Positions 1 through 6,008 of a DNA stretch of 11,055 nt are shown here, in pieces. Every line of letters begins with the position of its first letter. Within the stretch, counting starts at the first letter, position 1. The stretch is taken from assembly GCA_003153855.1 (NCBI GenBank), contig PMBM01000208.1:2894-13948 (forward strand), written 5' to 3'. A program made the translations under genes and the position numbers. This DNA is from Propionibacteriaceae bacterium (GTDB taxonomy: Bacteria; Actinomycetota; Actinomycetes; Propionibacteriales; Propionibacteriaceae). The notes under the pieces are model-generated. The model made no database searches and was not told where the DNA came from. It was given only the letters and a program-made list of their open reading frames with translations.

Positions 1-272
1 GTCGCCGGGGCAGCGGGAGCGTCGACGACCTCGCCAGGAGCACCGATGACGACGATGGGGCTCTTGACGGGTACGTCGTCGCCCTCCTCGACGAGGAGCG
101 CGAGGACCGTACCGGCGACACCTGCCGGCACGTCCATCGTCGACTTGTCCGTCTCGATGTCGCACAGGACGGTGCTCGCCTCGACGGTGTCACCGACCTT
201 GACGTGCCAGGCCGTGACCAAGCACGACTCGACGGTGTTGCCCAGCGCGGGCATGACGACTGTGGTGGCCAT
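1..272 (-). CDS. Dihydrolipoamide acyltransferase (E2) N-terminal lipoyl domain, partial
   Basis: This is the N-terminal 90 codons of an E2 component of a 2-oxo acid dehydrogenase complex (pyruvate, branched-chain or acetoin type); the rest lies beyond the left edge. The visible part is one complete lipoyl domain of about 78 residues. It has the lipoylation motif IETDKSTMDV with the acceptor lysine at residue 43, and the usual MPALGNTVES start and hydrophobic beta strands. An Ala/Pro-rich linker begins at about residue 84, as expected before a peripheral-subunit-binding domain. The ATG is preceded by AGAGAGG at a 4-base spacing. The gene begins 10 bases after the DeoR-type repressor stop on the same strand, so the two are probably co-transcribed. 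A stand-alone lipoyl carrier protein cannot be excluded because the catalytic domain is not in view. Confidence 0.9.
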   Translation of the reverse strand, partial: MATTVVMPALGNTVESCLVTAWHVKVGDTVEASTVLCDIETDKSTMDVPAGVAGTVLALLVEEGDDVPVKSPIVVIGAPGEVVDAPAAPA

Positions 273-282
273 GGGACCTCTC

Positions 283-1071
283 TCAGACGATCCGGATGTC
301 CGGAACGGTGACGGTGAGTTGTTCAGCGGCCTCGGGAGCAAGGCCAGAGTCGGTGATGATGCCGGCGAGGCCGGACAGAGGAAGGACGGAGACGAATCCC
401 GCACGGCCGTACTTCGAGGAGTCCGCGAGCAACCAGGTCTCCTCGGCGCGCTCACGCATGGCGGCCAGCACCTCGGCGCCCTGCGGGAACTGCGTGGTCA
501 TGCCGCGAACAGAGGTGAACCCGTCCGTGCCCACGAACGCGAGCCGTACGTTGAAGTCGTGGATCGTCCGCAGGGCTACGGGCCCGACGAGCGACTCCGA
601 CTCGTGGTGGAACTCGCCGCCGGTGAGGATGACCTTGAGCTGGGGGTTCTGGCGGGCATAGGCGAAGACGAGCGTGGAGTTCGTGACGATCTGCACGCCT
701 CGCTTGTTGGTGAGGTAGCGCGCGACCAACGCGGTGGTCGTCCCGGCCTCGATCATGATCGCGTCGCCGTCGACGACGAGATCGGCAGCCGCGGCCGCGA
801 TGCGGTCCTTCTCGTCGATGCGGGATCGCTGGCGGTCCAGGACGTCGATCACCGAAGTGCGTTGGGCCCCGCCATGCGTGCGCGTCAGCAGGCCCTTGCT
901 CTCGAGGTCGCGGAGGTTCGTCCGGACCGTGACCTCGGAGACGCCCAAGTCACGAGACAACGCGGACACCGACAGGGACCCATCCTTCGCCAACAAGTCG
1001 AGGATGTACGTCTCGCGGCTCGCACGGCCCACGGTCACGTCCCACACCGCCTTCGGTTGGTTTCGGTTCAC
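283..1071 (-). CDS. DeoR/GlpR-family transcriptional repressor
   Basis: This is a cytoplasmic DNA-binding regulator of sugar metabolism, normally released from DNA by a phosphorylated sugar. With the GTG start at 1071 it has 262 residues. An N-terminal winged helix-turn-helix lies at about 33-55 (SVSALSRDLGVSEVTVRTNL), followed by the family signature THGGA at 65-69. The C-terminal sensor domain has EAGTTT at 108-113, GTDG at 181-184 and DSSKYG at 217-222, which form the sugar-phosphate pocket in this family. The start is uncertain. The GTG at 1071 has no ribosome site, whereas an in-frame GTG at 1038 has AGGCGG 9 bases upstream and gives a 251-residue protein closer to the family norm. The 1038 start would also leave the upstream direct repeats non-coding. 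The E2 gene follows 10 bases downstream and is a likely target, besides self-regulation. The effector is unknown. Confidence 0.93.
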   Translation of the reverse strand: MNRNQPKAVWDVTVGRASRETYILDLLAKDGSLSVSALSRDLGVSEVTVRTNLRDLESKGLLTRTHGGAQRTSVIDVLDRQRSRIDEKDRIAAAAADLVVDGDAIMIEAGTTTALVARYLTNKRGVQIVTNSTLVFAYARQNPQLKVILTGGEFHHESESLVGPVALRTIHDFNVRLAFVGTDGFTSVRGMTTQFPQGAEVLAAMRERAEETWLLADSSKYGRAGFVSVLPLSGLAGIITDSGLAPEAAEQLTVTVPDIRIV

Positions 1072-1094
1072 TTTCGTTTACTGACATTGAAACG
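1052..1094. promoter_or_regulatory. Candidate operator for the DeoR-type repressor (phased TTCGKTT repeats)
   Basis: Three direct repeats, TTCGGTT (1052-1058), TTCGGTT (1062-1068) and TTCGTTT (1073-1079), are spaced 10 and 11 bases apart, so they face one side of the helix. An inverted repeat CGTTT (1075-1079) / AAACG (1090-1094), with a 10-base spacer, overlaps the candidate -10 and start region of the regulator gene. DeoR-family operators such as those of AgaR are built from repeated TTTC/GTTT units, so autoregulation is a reasonable inference. If the start at 1071 is right, the first repeats are inside the coding region. Confidence 0.5.
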
Positions 1095-1120
1095 CTATAC
1101 CGAAGGAATCCGGTACGCAA
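1094..1120 (-). promoter_or_regulatory. Candidate promoter of the DeoR-type gene
   Basis: Read on the minus strand, a -35-like TTGCGT (1115-1120) is followed after 15 bases by TATAGC (1094-1099), a fair -10 element. Transcription would start near 1088, inside the spacer of the CGTTT/AAACG inverted repeat. The spacer is shorter than the ideal 17, so this is tentative. Confidence 0.4.
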
Positions 1121-1182
1121 GGGCGGGGTCGACTTTCAGTCGGAACGTTTGACGACCTGGTGGAGAACTTTGAAGCGCTGAC

Positions 1183-1188
1183 TAGGTT
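1183..1188 (+). promoter_or_regulatory. Candidate -10 box, possible leaderless start of the Pr6Pr gene
   Basis: TAGGTT fits the actinobacterial TAnnnT -10 pattern and ends 6 bases before the ATG at 1195. That would place the transcript start on or next to the ATG, giving a leaderless message. No convincing -35 lies at the right distance (TTGACG at 1149-1154 is too far). The AGG within the box could instead be a weak ribosome site with 8 bases to the ATG. Confidence 0.3.
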
Positions 1189-1194
1189 GTGCCC

Positions 1195-1932
1195 ATGAAA
1201 GTGACCCCTGGGTGGTCCACCGGCTGGAGCATCGTCCGCCTGCTCGTCGCGGTTCTCATCGCGGCCGCCCTCGTGGCACAGCTGTCTCGCTCCATCAGCA
1301 ACGCGATGGAGCGCGGCGGTGGCGAGTGGACGGTGACGGCCAACTTCTTCAGCTTCTTCACCGTGTTGTCGAACACGTTCTCGATGGTCGTGCTCGTGAT
1401 CCTCGGGGTCGTCGCCCTCACCCACCGGGGCGACGCGACGTCGCCGTCGACCGCCTTGTCCTTCGCGCACGCGTCGGTGATGACGTACATGATCGTCACG
1501 GGGGTCGTCTACAACACGCTGCTGCGCGGCGTCCCCCTGCCGCAGGGGACCACTGTGGTGTGGTCCAACGAGGTTCTGCACGTGGTTGCGCCGCTGTTCC
1601 TCCTGATCGACCTGATCATCGGTACGCGGCCGCCTCGGCTTCCGTGGCGCGCTGTCCTCGGGATCCTGGTCTTCCCGGTGCTGTGGATCGTCTACACGCT
1701 CGTGCGCGGCCCGCTCGTGACGAACCCCGTGACGGGGGCTTCGTGGTGGTACCCGTACCCGTTCCTCGACCCGCACGTCATCGGCGGCTACGCCGGCATG
1801 GTTCCGTACATCCTGGGGATCGCGGTGGGTCTGGCCGTGTTCTCAACCGGCGTCGTCTACGTCGGACGCCGTCGGAATGCCGGCCCCAGCGCAGCCCCTG
1901 AAGCGCTCAGTCCGGTTGGTCAGGCCCAATGA
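1195..1932 (+). CDS. Pr6Pr-family six-helix membrane protein
   Basis: This is an integral membrane protein of the actinobacterial Pr6Pr family, whose function is unknown. With the ATG at 1195 it has 245 residues; an in-frame GTG two codons earlier (1189) is a less likely start. In numbering from the GTG, membrane segments fall at about 14-34, 52-77, 90-112, 126-146, 153-173 and 199-225. Recognisable family features are FFSFFTVLSNTFS in helix 2, TGVVYNTLLRG at the end of helix 3, WSNEVLHVVAPLFLLIDL in helix 4 and a WWYPYPFLDP loop before helix 6. The tail is short, basic, then Ala/Pro-rich. It is transcribed divergently from the DeoR-type gene. Its last 26 bases overlap the end of the opposing small gene, and no terminator is visible between them. 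I infer no substrate or role. Confidence 0.85.
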   Translation: MKVTPGWSTGWSIVRLLVAVLIAAALVAQLSRSISNAMERGGGEWTVTANFFSFFTVLSNTFSMVVLVILGVVALTHRGDATSPSTALSFAHASVMTYMIVTGVVYNTLLRGVPLPQGTTVVWSNEVLHVVAPLFLLIDLIIGTRPPRLPWRAVLGILVFPVLWIVYTLVRGPLVTNPVTGASWWYPYPFLDPHVIGGYAGMVPYILGIAVGLAVFSTGVVYVGRRRNAGPSAAPEALSPVGQAQ

Positions 1933-2299
1933 GCTCGACGAGGACCTGACCCCGTCGCCACGTGAACACGATGTCTCCGTCGTCCGACGGGCCCGCGGGG
2001 TGCGCCGTGACGCGCATCCGCAGGCACGCGACCGCTGCCTCCATGAGATGGCCTGGCGGCACGGATCGTACGAGCGCGATCGACCCGTCGGCGAACACCA
2101 CGCGAGCCGTCTGCGTCGCCGGCCCCGGCTCCAGCCGGTTGACGGGCACTCCCCTGCGCAGTACGTCTCGGACCTTGGCCTTCACCAGCACGATGGGCGG
2201 CTCGTCCGGATGGCGCGGGGCTGGACGTATCGGCCCTGGCGCGTCGCGGAGCCCTAGGGCGTCGGCGACGGCCGACAGTGCCTGCCAGAGCGTCCGCAT
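1907..2299 (-). CDS. Hypothetical protein, 130 residues
   Basis: I do not recognise this protein. It is a 130-residue soluble-looking product with no signal peptide or membrane segment. The N-terminus looks helical (LWQALSAVADALGL), followed by a Pro/Arg-rich linker at about 20-34. A predicted beta-rich part then contains VKAKVRDVLRRG, ARVVFADGSIALVRSVPPGHL and DIVFTWRRGQVLVELI. The start is well supported: AGGAG (plus-strand 2306-2310) sits 6 bases before the ATG. The gene is convergent with the Pr6Pr gene, overlapping its last 26 bases. It is co-directional with the EEP gene that ends at 2383, so it could be read through from there or from its own promoter in the 83-base gap. The opposite strand shows only Arg/Ser-rich shadow frames with no ribosome site. 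Confidence 0.65.
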   Translation of the reverse strand: MRTLWQALSAVADALGLRDAPGPIRPAPRHPDEPPIVLVKAKVRDVLRRGVPVNRLEPGPATQTARVVFADGSIALVRSVPPGHLMEAAVACLRMRVTAHPAGPSDDGDIVFTWRRGQVLVELIGPDQPD

Positions 2300-2364
2300 C
2301 GAGGGCTCCTAGGGACTCGGTACGTGTCAGAGGCTAAGCGCGGACCTCGCAGGATGGTAGGGGT

Positions 2365-2382
2365 GGTTGCAGAACTGCAACC
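2365..2382. repeat. Perfect 18-base palindrome between the EEP gene and the small gene
   Basis: GGTTGCAGAACTGCAACC is fully self-complementary and begins immediately after the stop codon of the EEP gene. As RNA it would form a 6-8 bp stem with a tiny loop, but no U-tract follows on the minus strand, so a standard intrinsic terminator is unlikely. As DNA it could be an operator. Its TTGCAG half lies 15 bases from a TACCAT box that may be the -10 of the small downstream gene, so a bound regulator would cover the -35 region. Both readings are inference. Confidence 0.5.
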
Positions 2383-3399
2383 TCAGGCCGGTGCGAACGT
2401 CGCGACGAGCGCGCGATGGTCTGTACCGGCCACCGTCACGTACTGCGGCCGCCACGCCTCGACCGTCGAGGAGTGCAGCGCGTGGTCGATCCGGATGAGC
2501 TCGGGCACGCGCGGGTCGTTCGGCCAGCTGTTCTGGAAGCCGTCCCCGGCCACGAGCGGCCATCCGGTCATCGAGTCCTGGAGGCCCACGTCGCGGATCT
2601 GACGCATCGTCAGGTGCTCGTCGATCGCGTTGAAGTCGCCGACGACGACGAGGTGCTCCCCCACGTGCGGCTTCACCAGATCGGCGATCGCCACCGCGTC
2701 CTGCTCCCAGACGGCGCTGCCGTCCTTGGGCGACACCGCATGCAACGTCGCCACGGTCCATGCCGTGCCGCGCACAGTCGTGAGAGCCACGAGGGAGGTG
2801 TACCGGGTGTCACCGGTGGCCGCGAGCGTGATCGGGGTCCTGGACCAGATCATCGTCCCGTACGACTCGTACGCCTCGGTTCCCACCCGGTACGGGAAGT
2901 CGTGAAGGAGGTTCTCGTCCTCGAGGGACTGGACGAACTCCGGAGTGTTCTCCTGGAACGCCAGGATGTCCGCCGACTCTGCGAGCCGAAGGACGGTGGA
3001 CTGGTCCGCCTGGCCGAACTCGGTGTTCAGGGAGAGGACCCGTAGGGCGTCCTCCGGCGGACGCGGCGTCGAAGCCATGGGCAGACGCCACCACGGCGCG
3101 CTCGCGGCGACCAGGCTCACGACGATCAGGCCGATGCCGACGAGACGGCGGCGCCGCGGGAGGGCCAGGAACAGCCCGAGCCCGAGCATCACGAGCGGGA
3201 TCGAGATGTACGGGATCGTGCAGGTCAGGAACGCGAACGGCCGGTTCATCGCCTGGATCGACGGCACCAACAGGAGCGCCACCGGAGGCACGGTCATGCA
3301 ACCGCCGAGGAGGGCCACCAGGACGCCGACCGTACGCAGCGGCCGGCGTCCTGCTGACCTGCTGTCGCGCCTTGTCGTCTTGGTGGACGGCCCTGTCAT
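2383..3399 (-). CDS. Membrane-anchored endonuclease/exonuclease/phosphatase family protein (copy 2)
   Basis: This is a 338-residue metal-dependent phosphoesterase of the EEP fold (DNase I-like; nucleases, inositol phosphatases, sphingomyelinases). An Arg/Lys-rich start and three membrane segments at about 22-46, 56-80 and 84-102 precede the catalytic domain. The basic N-terminus suggests the domain lies outside the membrane. Catalytic motifs visible are N125 (LSLNTEFG), E150 (FQENTP), H220, GDFNA at 254-258, RIDHAL at 303-308 and D327-H328 (GTDHRAL), so the active site looks complete. The start chosen is the ATG at 3399, because it overlaps the upstream stop as ATGA, indicating translational coupling. 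An open frame extends to 3555, but the added residues are low-complexity Pro/Arg and lie within the neighbouring gene. It is a clear paralogue of that neighbour. Substrate is unknown. Confidence 0.9.
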   Translation of the reverse strand: MTGPSTKTTRRDSRSAGRRPLRTVGVLVALLGGCMTVPPVALLLVPSIQAMNRPFAFLTCTIPYISIPLVMLGLGLFLALPRRRRLVGIGLIVVSLVAASAPWWRLPMASTPRPPEDALRVLSLNTEFGQADQSTVLRLAESADILAFQENTPEFVQSLEDENLLHDFPYRVGTEAYESYGTMIWSRTPITLAATGDTRYTSLVALTTVRGTAWTVATLHAVSPKDGSAVWEQDAVAIADLVKPHVGEHLVVVGDFNAIDEHLTMRQIRDVGLQDSMTGWPLVAGDGFQNSWPNDPRVPELIRIDHALHSSTVEAWRPQYVTVAGTDHRALVATFAPA

Positions 3400-4379
3400 A
3401 GCGCCCCGAACACGGCGACGAGGGCCTTGTGGTCTGAGCCCCGGACCCTCGTGTAGCGCGGGCGCCAGGCCTGCACAGAACCGGAGTGAAGAGCGTGGTC
3501 GATGCGGATCAGCGGCGGGACCCATACCCGGATGGCGGGCCATGAGGGCTGCCACGCCGGTGCTCCGGCCGACCTCCAGCCCCCCATGGCGTTACGGAGC
3601 CCAGCCGCGGCGAAACGGCGCATCGTCAGGTGCTCCTCGATCGCGTTGAAGTCGCCGACGATCACGAGCCGGGCGCTCAGGTGAGGTCGGACGAGGTCCA
3701 GGACGCGCTGCGCGTCGCTCGACCATCGCCTGCTGCCCATCTGCGGAGGGGCTGGGTGCACGTTCGCGACGGTCCACTGGAGGCCGCGCACGGTCGTCGT
3801 CGCGACCATCGAGGTGAAGCGGGTCTCACCGGTGCCGACGTGCTCCAGGGGCGTGCGCGACCAGAGCATCGTCCCGCCGGCATCCTCCTGGCTCGTCCCC
3901 AGCTGGTACGGGAACTCGGCAGCGAGGACGGCATGCAGGGCGTCGTCGAAGAGCGGGGTGTTCTCCTGGATCGCCACGACGTCCACACCGCTCGCGAGGT
4001 CGGCGAGCCGGCGAGGGTCGGCCCGTCCGAAGAGGACGTTCGCGGACATCACCGTGAGGGTCCGTTCGCTGGGCGTCGGCACCTCGCTCCTCTGGCCCGT
4101 GAACCGGCGGACGCCGGCGACGAGGACTGCGCCGGCTGCTGCGGCCCAGAGCACCCTTGAGGCCCGCGACTCGCTGGCCACGGCCATCCCTGCGCACATC
4201 GCCGCCAGCGGTATCGGCACGTACGGGATGCCGCAGGCCGCCACGGCCGCCAGCTGCGATGTGGGCTGGAGCTCCGGGAAGGCGTCGAGGGCCACGACGG
4301 GCAGCGCACCCAGGCCGAACCCGGCCCCGATGAATCGGGCCAGGGTTCGGCGTCGATGGAGCACAGTGGTCGTCGTCAC
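3396..4379 (-). CDS. Membrane-anchored endonuclease/exonuclease/phosphatase family protein (copy 1)
   Basis: This is a 327-residue EEP-fold phosphoesterase and tandem paralogue of the following gene. Hydrophobic segments at about 12-31, 43-68 and 75-91 precede the catalytic domain. Motifs are N114 (MSANVLFG), E139 (IQENTP), H208 (NVHPA), GDFNA at 242-246, RIDHAL at 292-297 and D316-H317 (GSDHKAL). It shares nearly identical stretches with its partner, such as GDFNAI-EHLTMR and IRIDHALHS--V-AWRP-Y. The start is the GTG at 4379. It has no clear ribosome site, but TGgCATGAT just upstream resembles an extended -10, so a leaderless start is possible. Its start lies 25 bases beyond the stop of the dehydrogenase gene with no terminator seen, so it may also be the tail of the sugar operon. 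No function in that pathway is evident. Confidence 0.88.
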   Translation of the reverse strand: MTTTTVLHRRRTLARFIGAGFGLGALPVVALDAFPELQPTSQLAAVAACGIPYVPIPLAAMCAGMAVASESRASRVLWAAAAGAVLVAGVRRFTGQRSEVPTPSERTLTVMSANVLFGRADPRRLADLASGVDVVAIQENTPLFDDALHAVLAAEFPYQLGTSQEDAGGTMLWSRTPLEHVGTGETRFTSMVATTTVRGLQWTVANVHPAPPQMGSRRWSSDAQRVLDLVRPHLSARLVIVGDFNAIEEHLTMRRFAAAGLRNAMGGWRSAGAPAWQPSWPAIRVWVPPLIRIDHALHSGSVQAWRPRYTRVRGSDHKALVAVFGAL

Positions 4380-4404
4380 CGGTAGATCATGCCAGTCAGG
4401 ACAC

Positions 4405-5994
4405 TCAACGCCCGAGCAGCGCGTCCTCCGCGTCCTTGGTCCAGAGGCCGTCGTTGAGCTTCGCGGCGACGTGCGGCAGCTTGTAGGCCATCTCGGCCAC
4501 GCGGACGTACCCCAGGTCGGGCAGCGTCGGGTACACCATGATCTTGCCGCCCGAGGTGCGGTTGTTGACCGCCTCGATCGCCTCGGGAACGCCCGCCATG
4601 CCGCTCACCGCGTCGAGCGAGATGTTCGTGTCGATGATCCCCTGCTCCACGAGGTGCAGGACGGTGTGCATGTCGACGATCCGGGACCCGGAGGTGCCGA
4701 CCACGTAGACGCCGCGCGAGACGATGCCGTCGAGGTCGAGCTCGGCGAGAGTGCCGATCGCGAAGCCGGCGAACGCGTTGACGATCGAGCCGTCACCCGC
4801 CAGGTCGATGGCCTGCGCCAGGAGCACCGGCACGGGAACCATGACCGCCACGTACGTGTAGCCGCCCTCGAGCGGGGTGTTCTTCGAGTTGAGGACACGT
4901 ACCGGGAGCCCGTGGGCCTTGGCGATCGGACCGAGCACCTTCGCGAGGCGAGCGAGCCGGTCGTCGTCGACGTCCACGGCGTCGAGGGTGAGGCCCTCGA
5001 GGTCCGACACGGCCGTACGCACGGTGTGCATGAGACCCATCGGGCCAGCGGCGCCGATCACGGCGACCTTGTCACCGGCACGCAGCTCGCACGTGGCGGG
5101 GATCTTCGCGTACGCGGCGCGTGCGTCGTCACCGGTCGTACCGACGTAGCGGATGAGGTCGTAGTGGACGCGGCCGACGTCGATCTTCACGCGACGGCCG
5201 AACGAGCCGCCATGCGTGACGATCGCCAAGATCCCGTGACCGGCGAGCTTCGGGCCGAGAGCCTCGACCTCGTCCGGGTCGGACCCGGCGTAGACGATGT
5301 CGTCGTAGCCCTCGCCCGCCTCGGCGACCGTCGCGACACGATCCACCGATCCCGATGCCGCGTACAGCTCCTCGGTGCCCTTCGCGTCTCCGACGACCAG
5401 CGCCTTGCCGCCGGCCTTCGGCTGCTGGCGCTCCGGCCAGGCATAGGCCGCCTGCACGCAGGCCCACGGCTCGATGAGCGCGATGGCCGAGGCCGAGGGC
5501 GCATCGCTGACCGGGATGAGGAACCGCTCCCCCGTCGCCGGGTCGAGCACGACCCGCTCGTCCACGAGGGCGTACTCCTCGAGCGCGCCGTCGAAGTTGT
5601 AGCCGAACGACCCGTTCGACGAAGCAGTCGGCAGGTGGCGGTAGTCGGTCTGTACGAGCACACGCTCGCCGACCATGTGCTTCGTGACCTTGTCGCCGAC
5701 GGCCACGATGCGCGCGACCGGCTCATGGCCGGGGACGACCGGCTGGCTGCCCGGACGGTACGTGGGGATCTCGGCCAGCTCGGCGGGGGTCAGGCCTCCC
5801 AGTACCTCGCTCTTGCGGGGGTGGTGGTCGAACGCGTGCATGAGCTTGGTGTCGCTGAAGCAGATGCCGCTCGCCTCCATCTTGAGCAGGATCTGCGTGG
5901 GGCCGACGGGAGGTACGGGCTTGGCGTGGTTGAGGCGCACCTGGTCGACGCCGTAGATCTCGATGGCGTTCTGCGTGGTGGGGAACTCGGTCAT
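4405..5994 (-). CDS. Zinc-type medium-chain alcohol dehydrogenase, YggP/SorE-like, with an extra Rossmann-like unit
   Basis: This is a cytoplasmic NAD(P)-dependent oxidoreductase, probably acting on a sugar, sugar phosphate or small hydroxy-aldehyde. In numbering from the ATG at 6000, catalytic zinc ligands are C47 (GICFSD), H92-E93 (GHEP) and E177 (IEPWAC). The structural-zinc cysteine loop is absent, as in YggP/SorE (L-sorbose-1-phosphate reductase), which it resembles more than ordinary alcohol dehydrogenases. At about 530 residues it is roughly 100 longer than YggP. Residues 196-290 look like a shortened, degenerate Rossmann unit (GDAKG in place of the glycine motif, ending VHYDLIRYVGTTG). 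A complete unit follows at about 307-440 (GAAGPMG, ending VYVVGTSG). The ATG at 5994 is preferred because AGGAG lies 8 bases before it and only 2 bases before the ATG at 6000. It closes the rhamnose-type operon, 14 bases after the aldolase fusion. Confidence 0.88.
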   Translation of the reverse strand: MTEFPTTQNAIEIYGVDQVRLNHAKPVPPVGPTQILLKMEASGICFSDTKLMHAFDHHPRKSEVLGGLTPAELAEIPTYRPGSQPVVPGHEPVARIVAVGDKVTKHMVGERVLVQTDYRHLPTASSNGSFGYNFDGALEEYALVDERVVLDPATGERFLIPVSDAPSASAIALIEPWACVQAAYAWPERQQPKAGGKALVVGDAKGTEELYAASGSVDRVATVAEAGEGYDDIVYAGSDPDEVEALGPKLAGHGILAIVTHGGSFGRRVKIDVGRVHYDLIRYVGTTGDDARAAYAKIPATCELRAGDKVAVIGAAGPMGLMHTVRTAVSDLEGLTLDAVDVDDDRLARLAKVLGPIAKAHGLPVRVLNSKNTPLEGGYTYVAVMVPVPVLLAQAIDLAGDGSIVNAFAGFAIGTLAELDLDGIVSRGVYVVGTSGSRIVDMHTVLHLVEQGIIDTNISLDAVSGMAGVPEAIEAVNNRTSGGKIMVYPTLPDLGYVRVAEMAYKLPHVAAKLNDGLWTKDAEDALLGR

Positions 5995-6008
5995 GGTCAT
6001 ATCTCCTG

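Noticed and set aside
3400..3555. A 52-residue N-terminal extension of the second EEP protein
   Set aside because: Low-complexity sequence inside the preceding gene. The ATG at 3399, overlapping the previous stop as ATGA, is the natural coupled start.
4380..4404. A terminator between the dehydrogenase and the EEP pair
   Set aside because: No stem-loop or T-tract is visible in these 25 bases.
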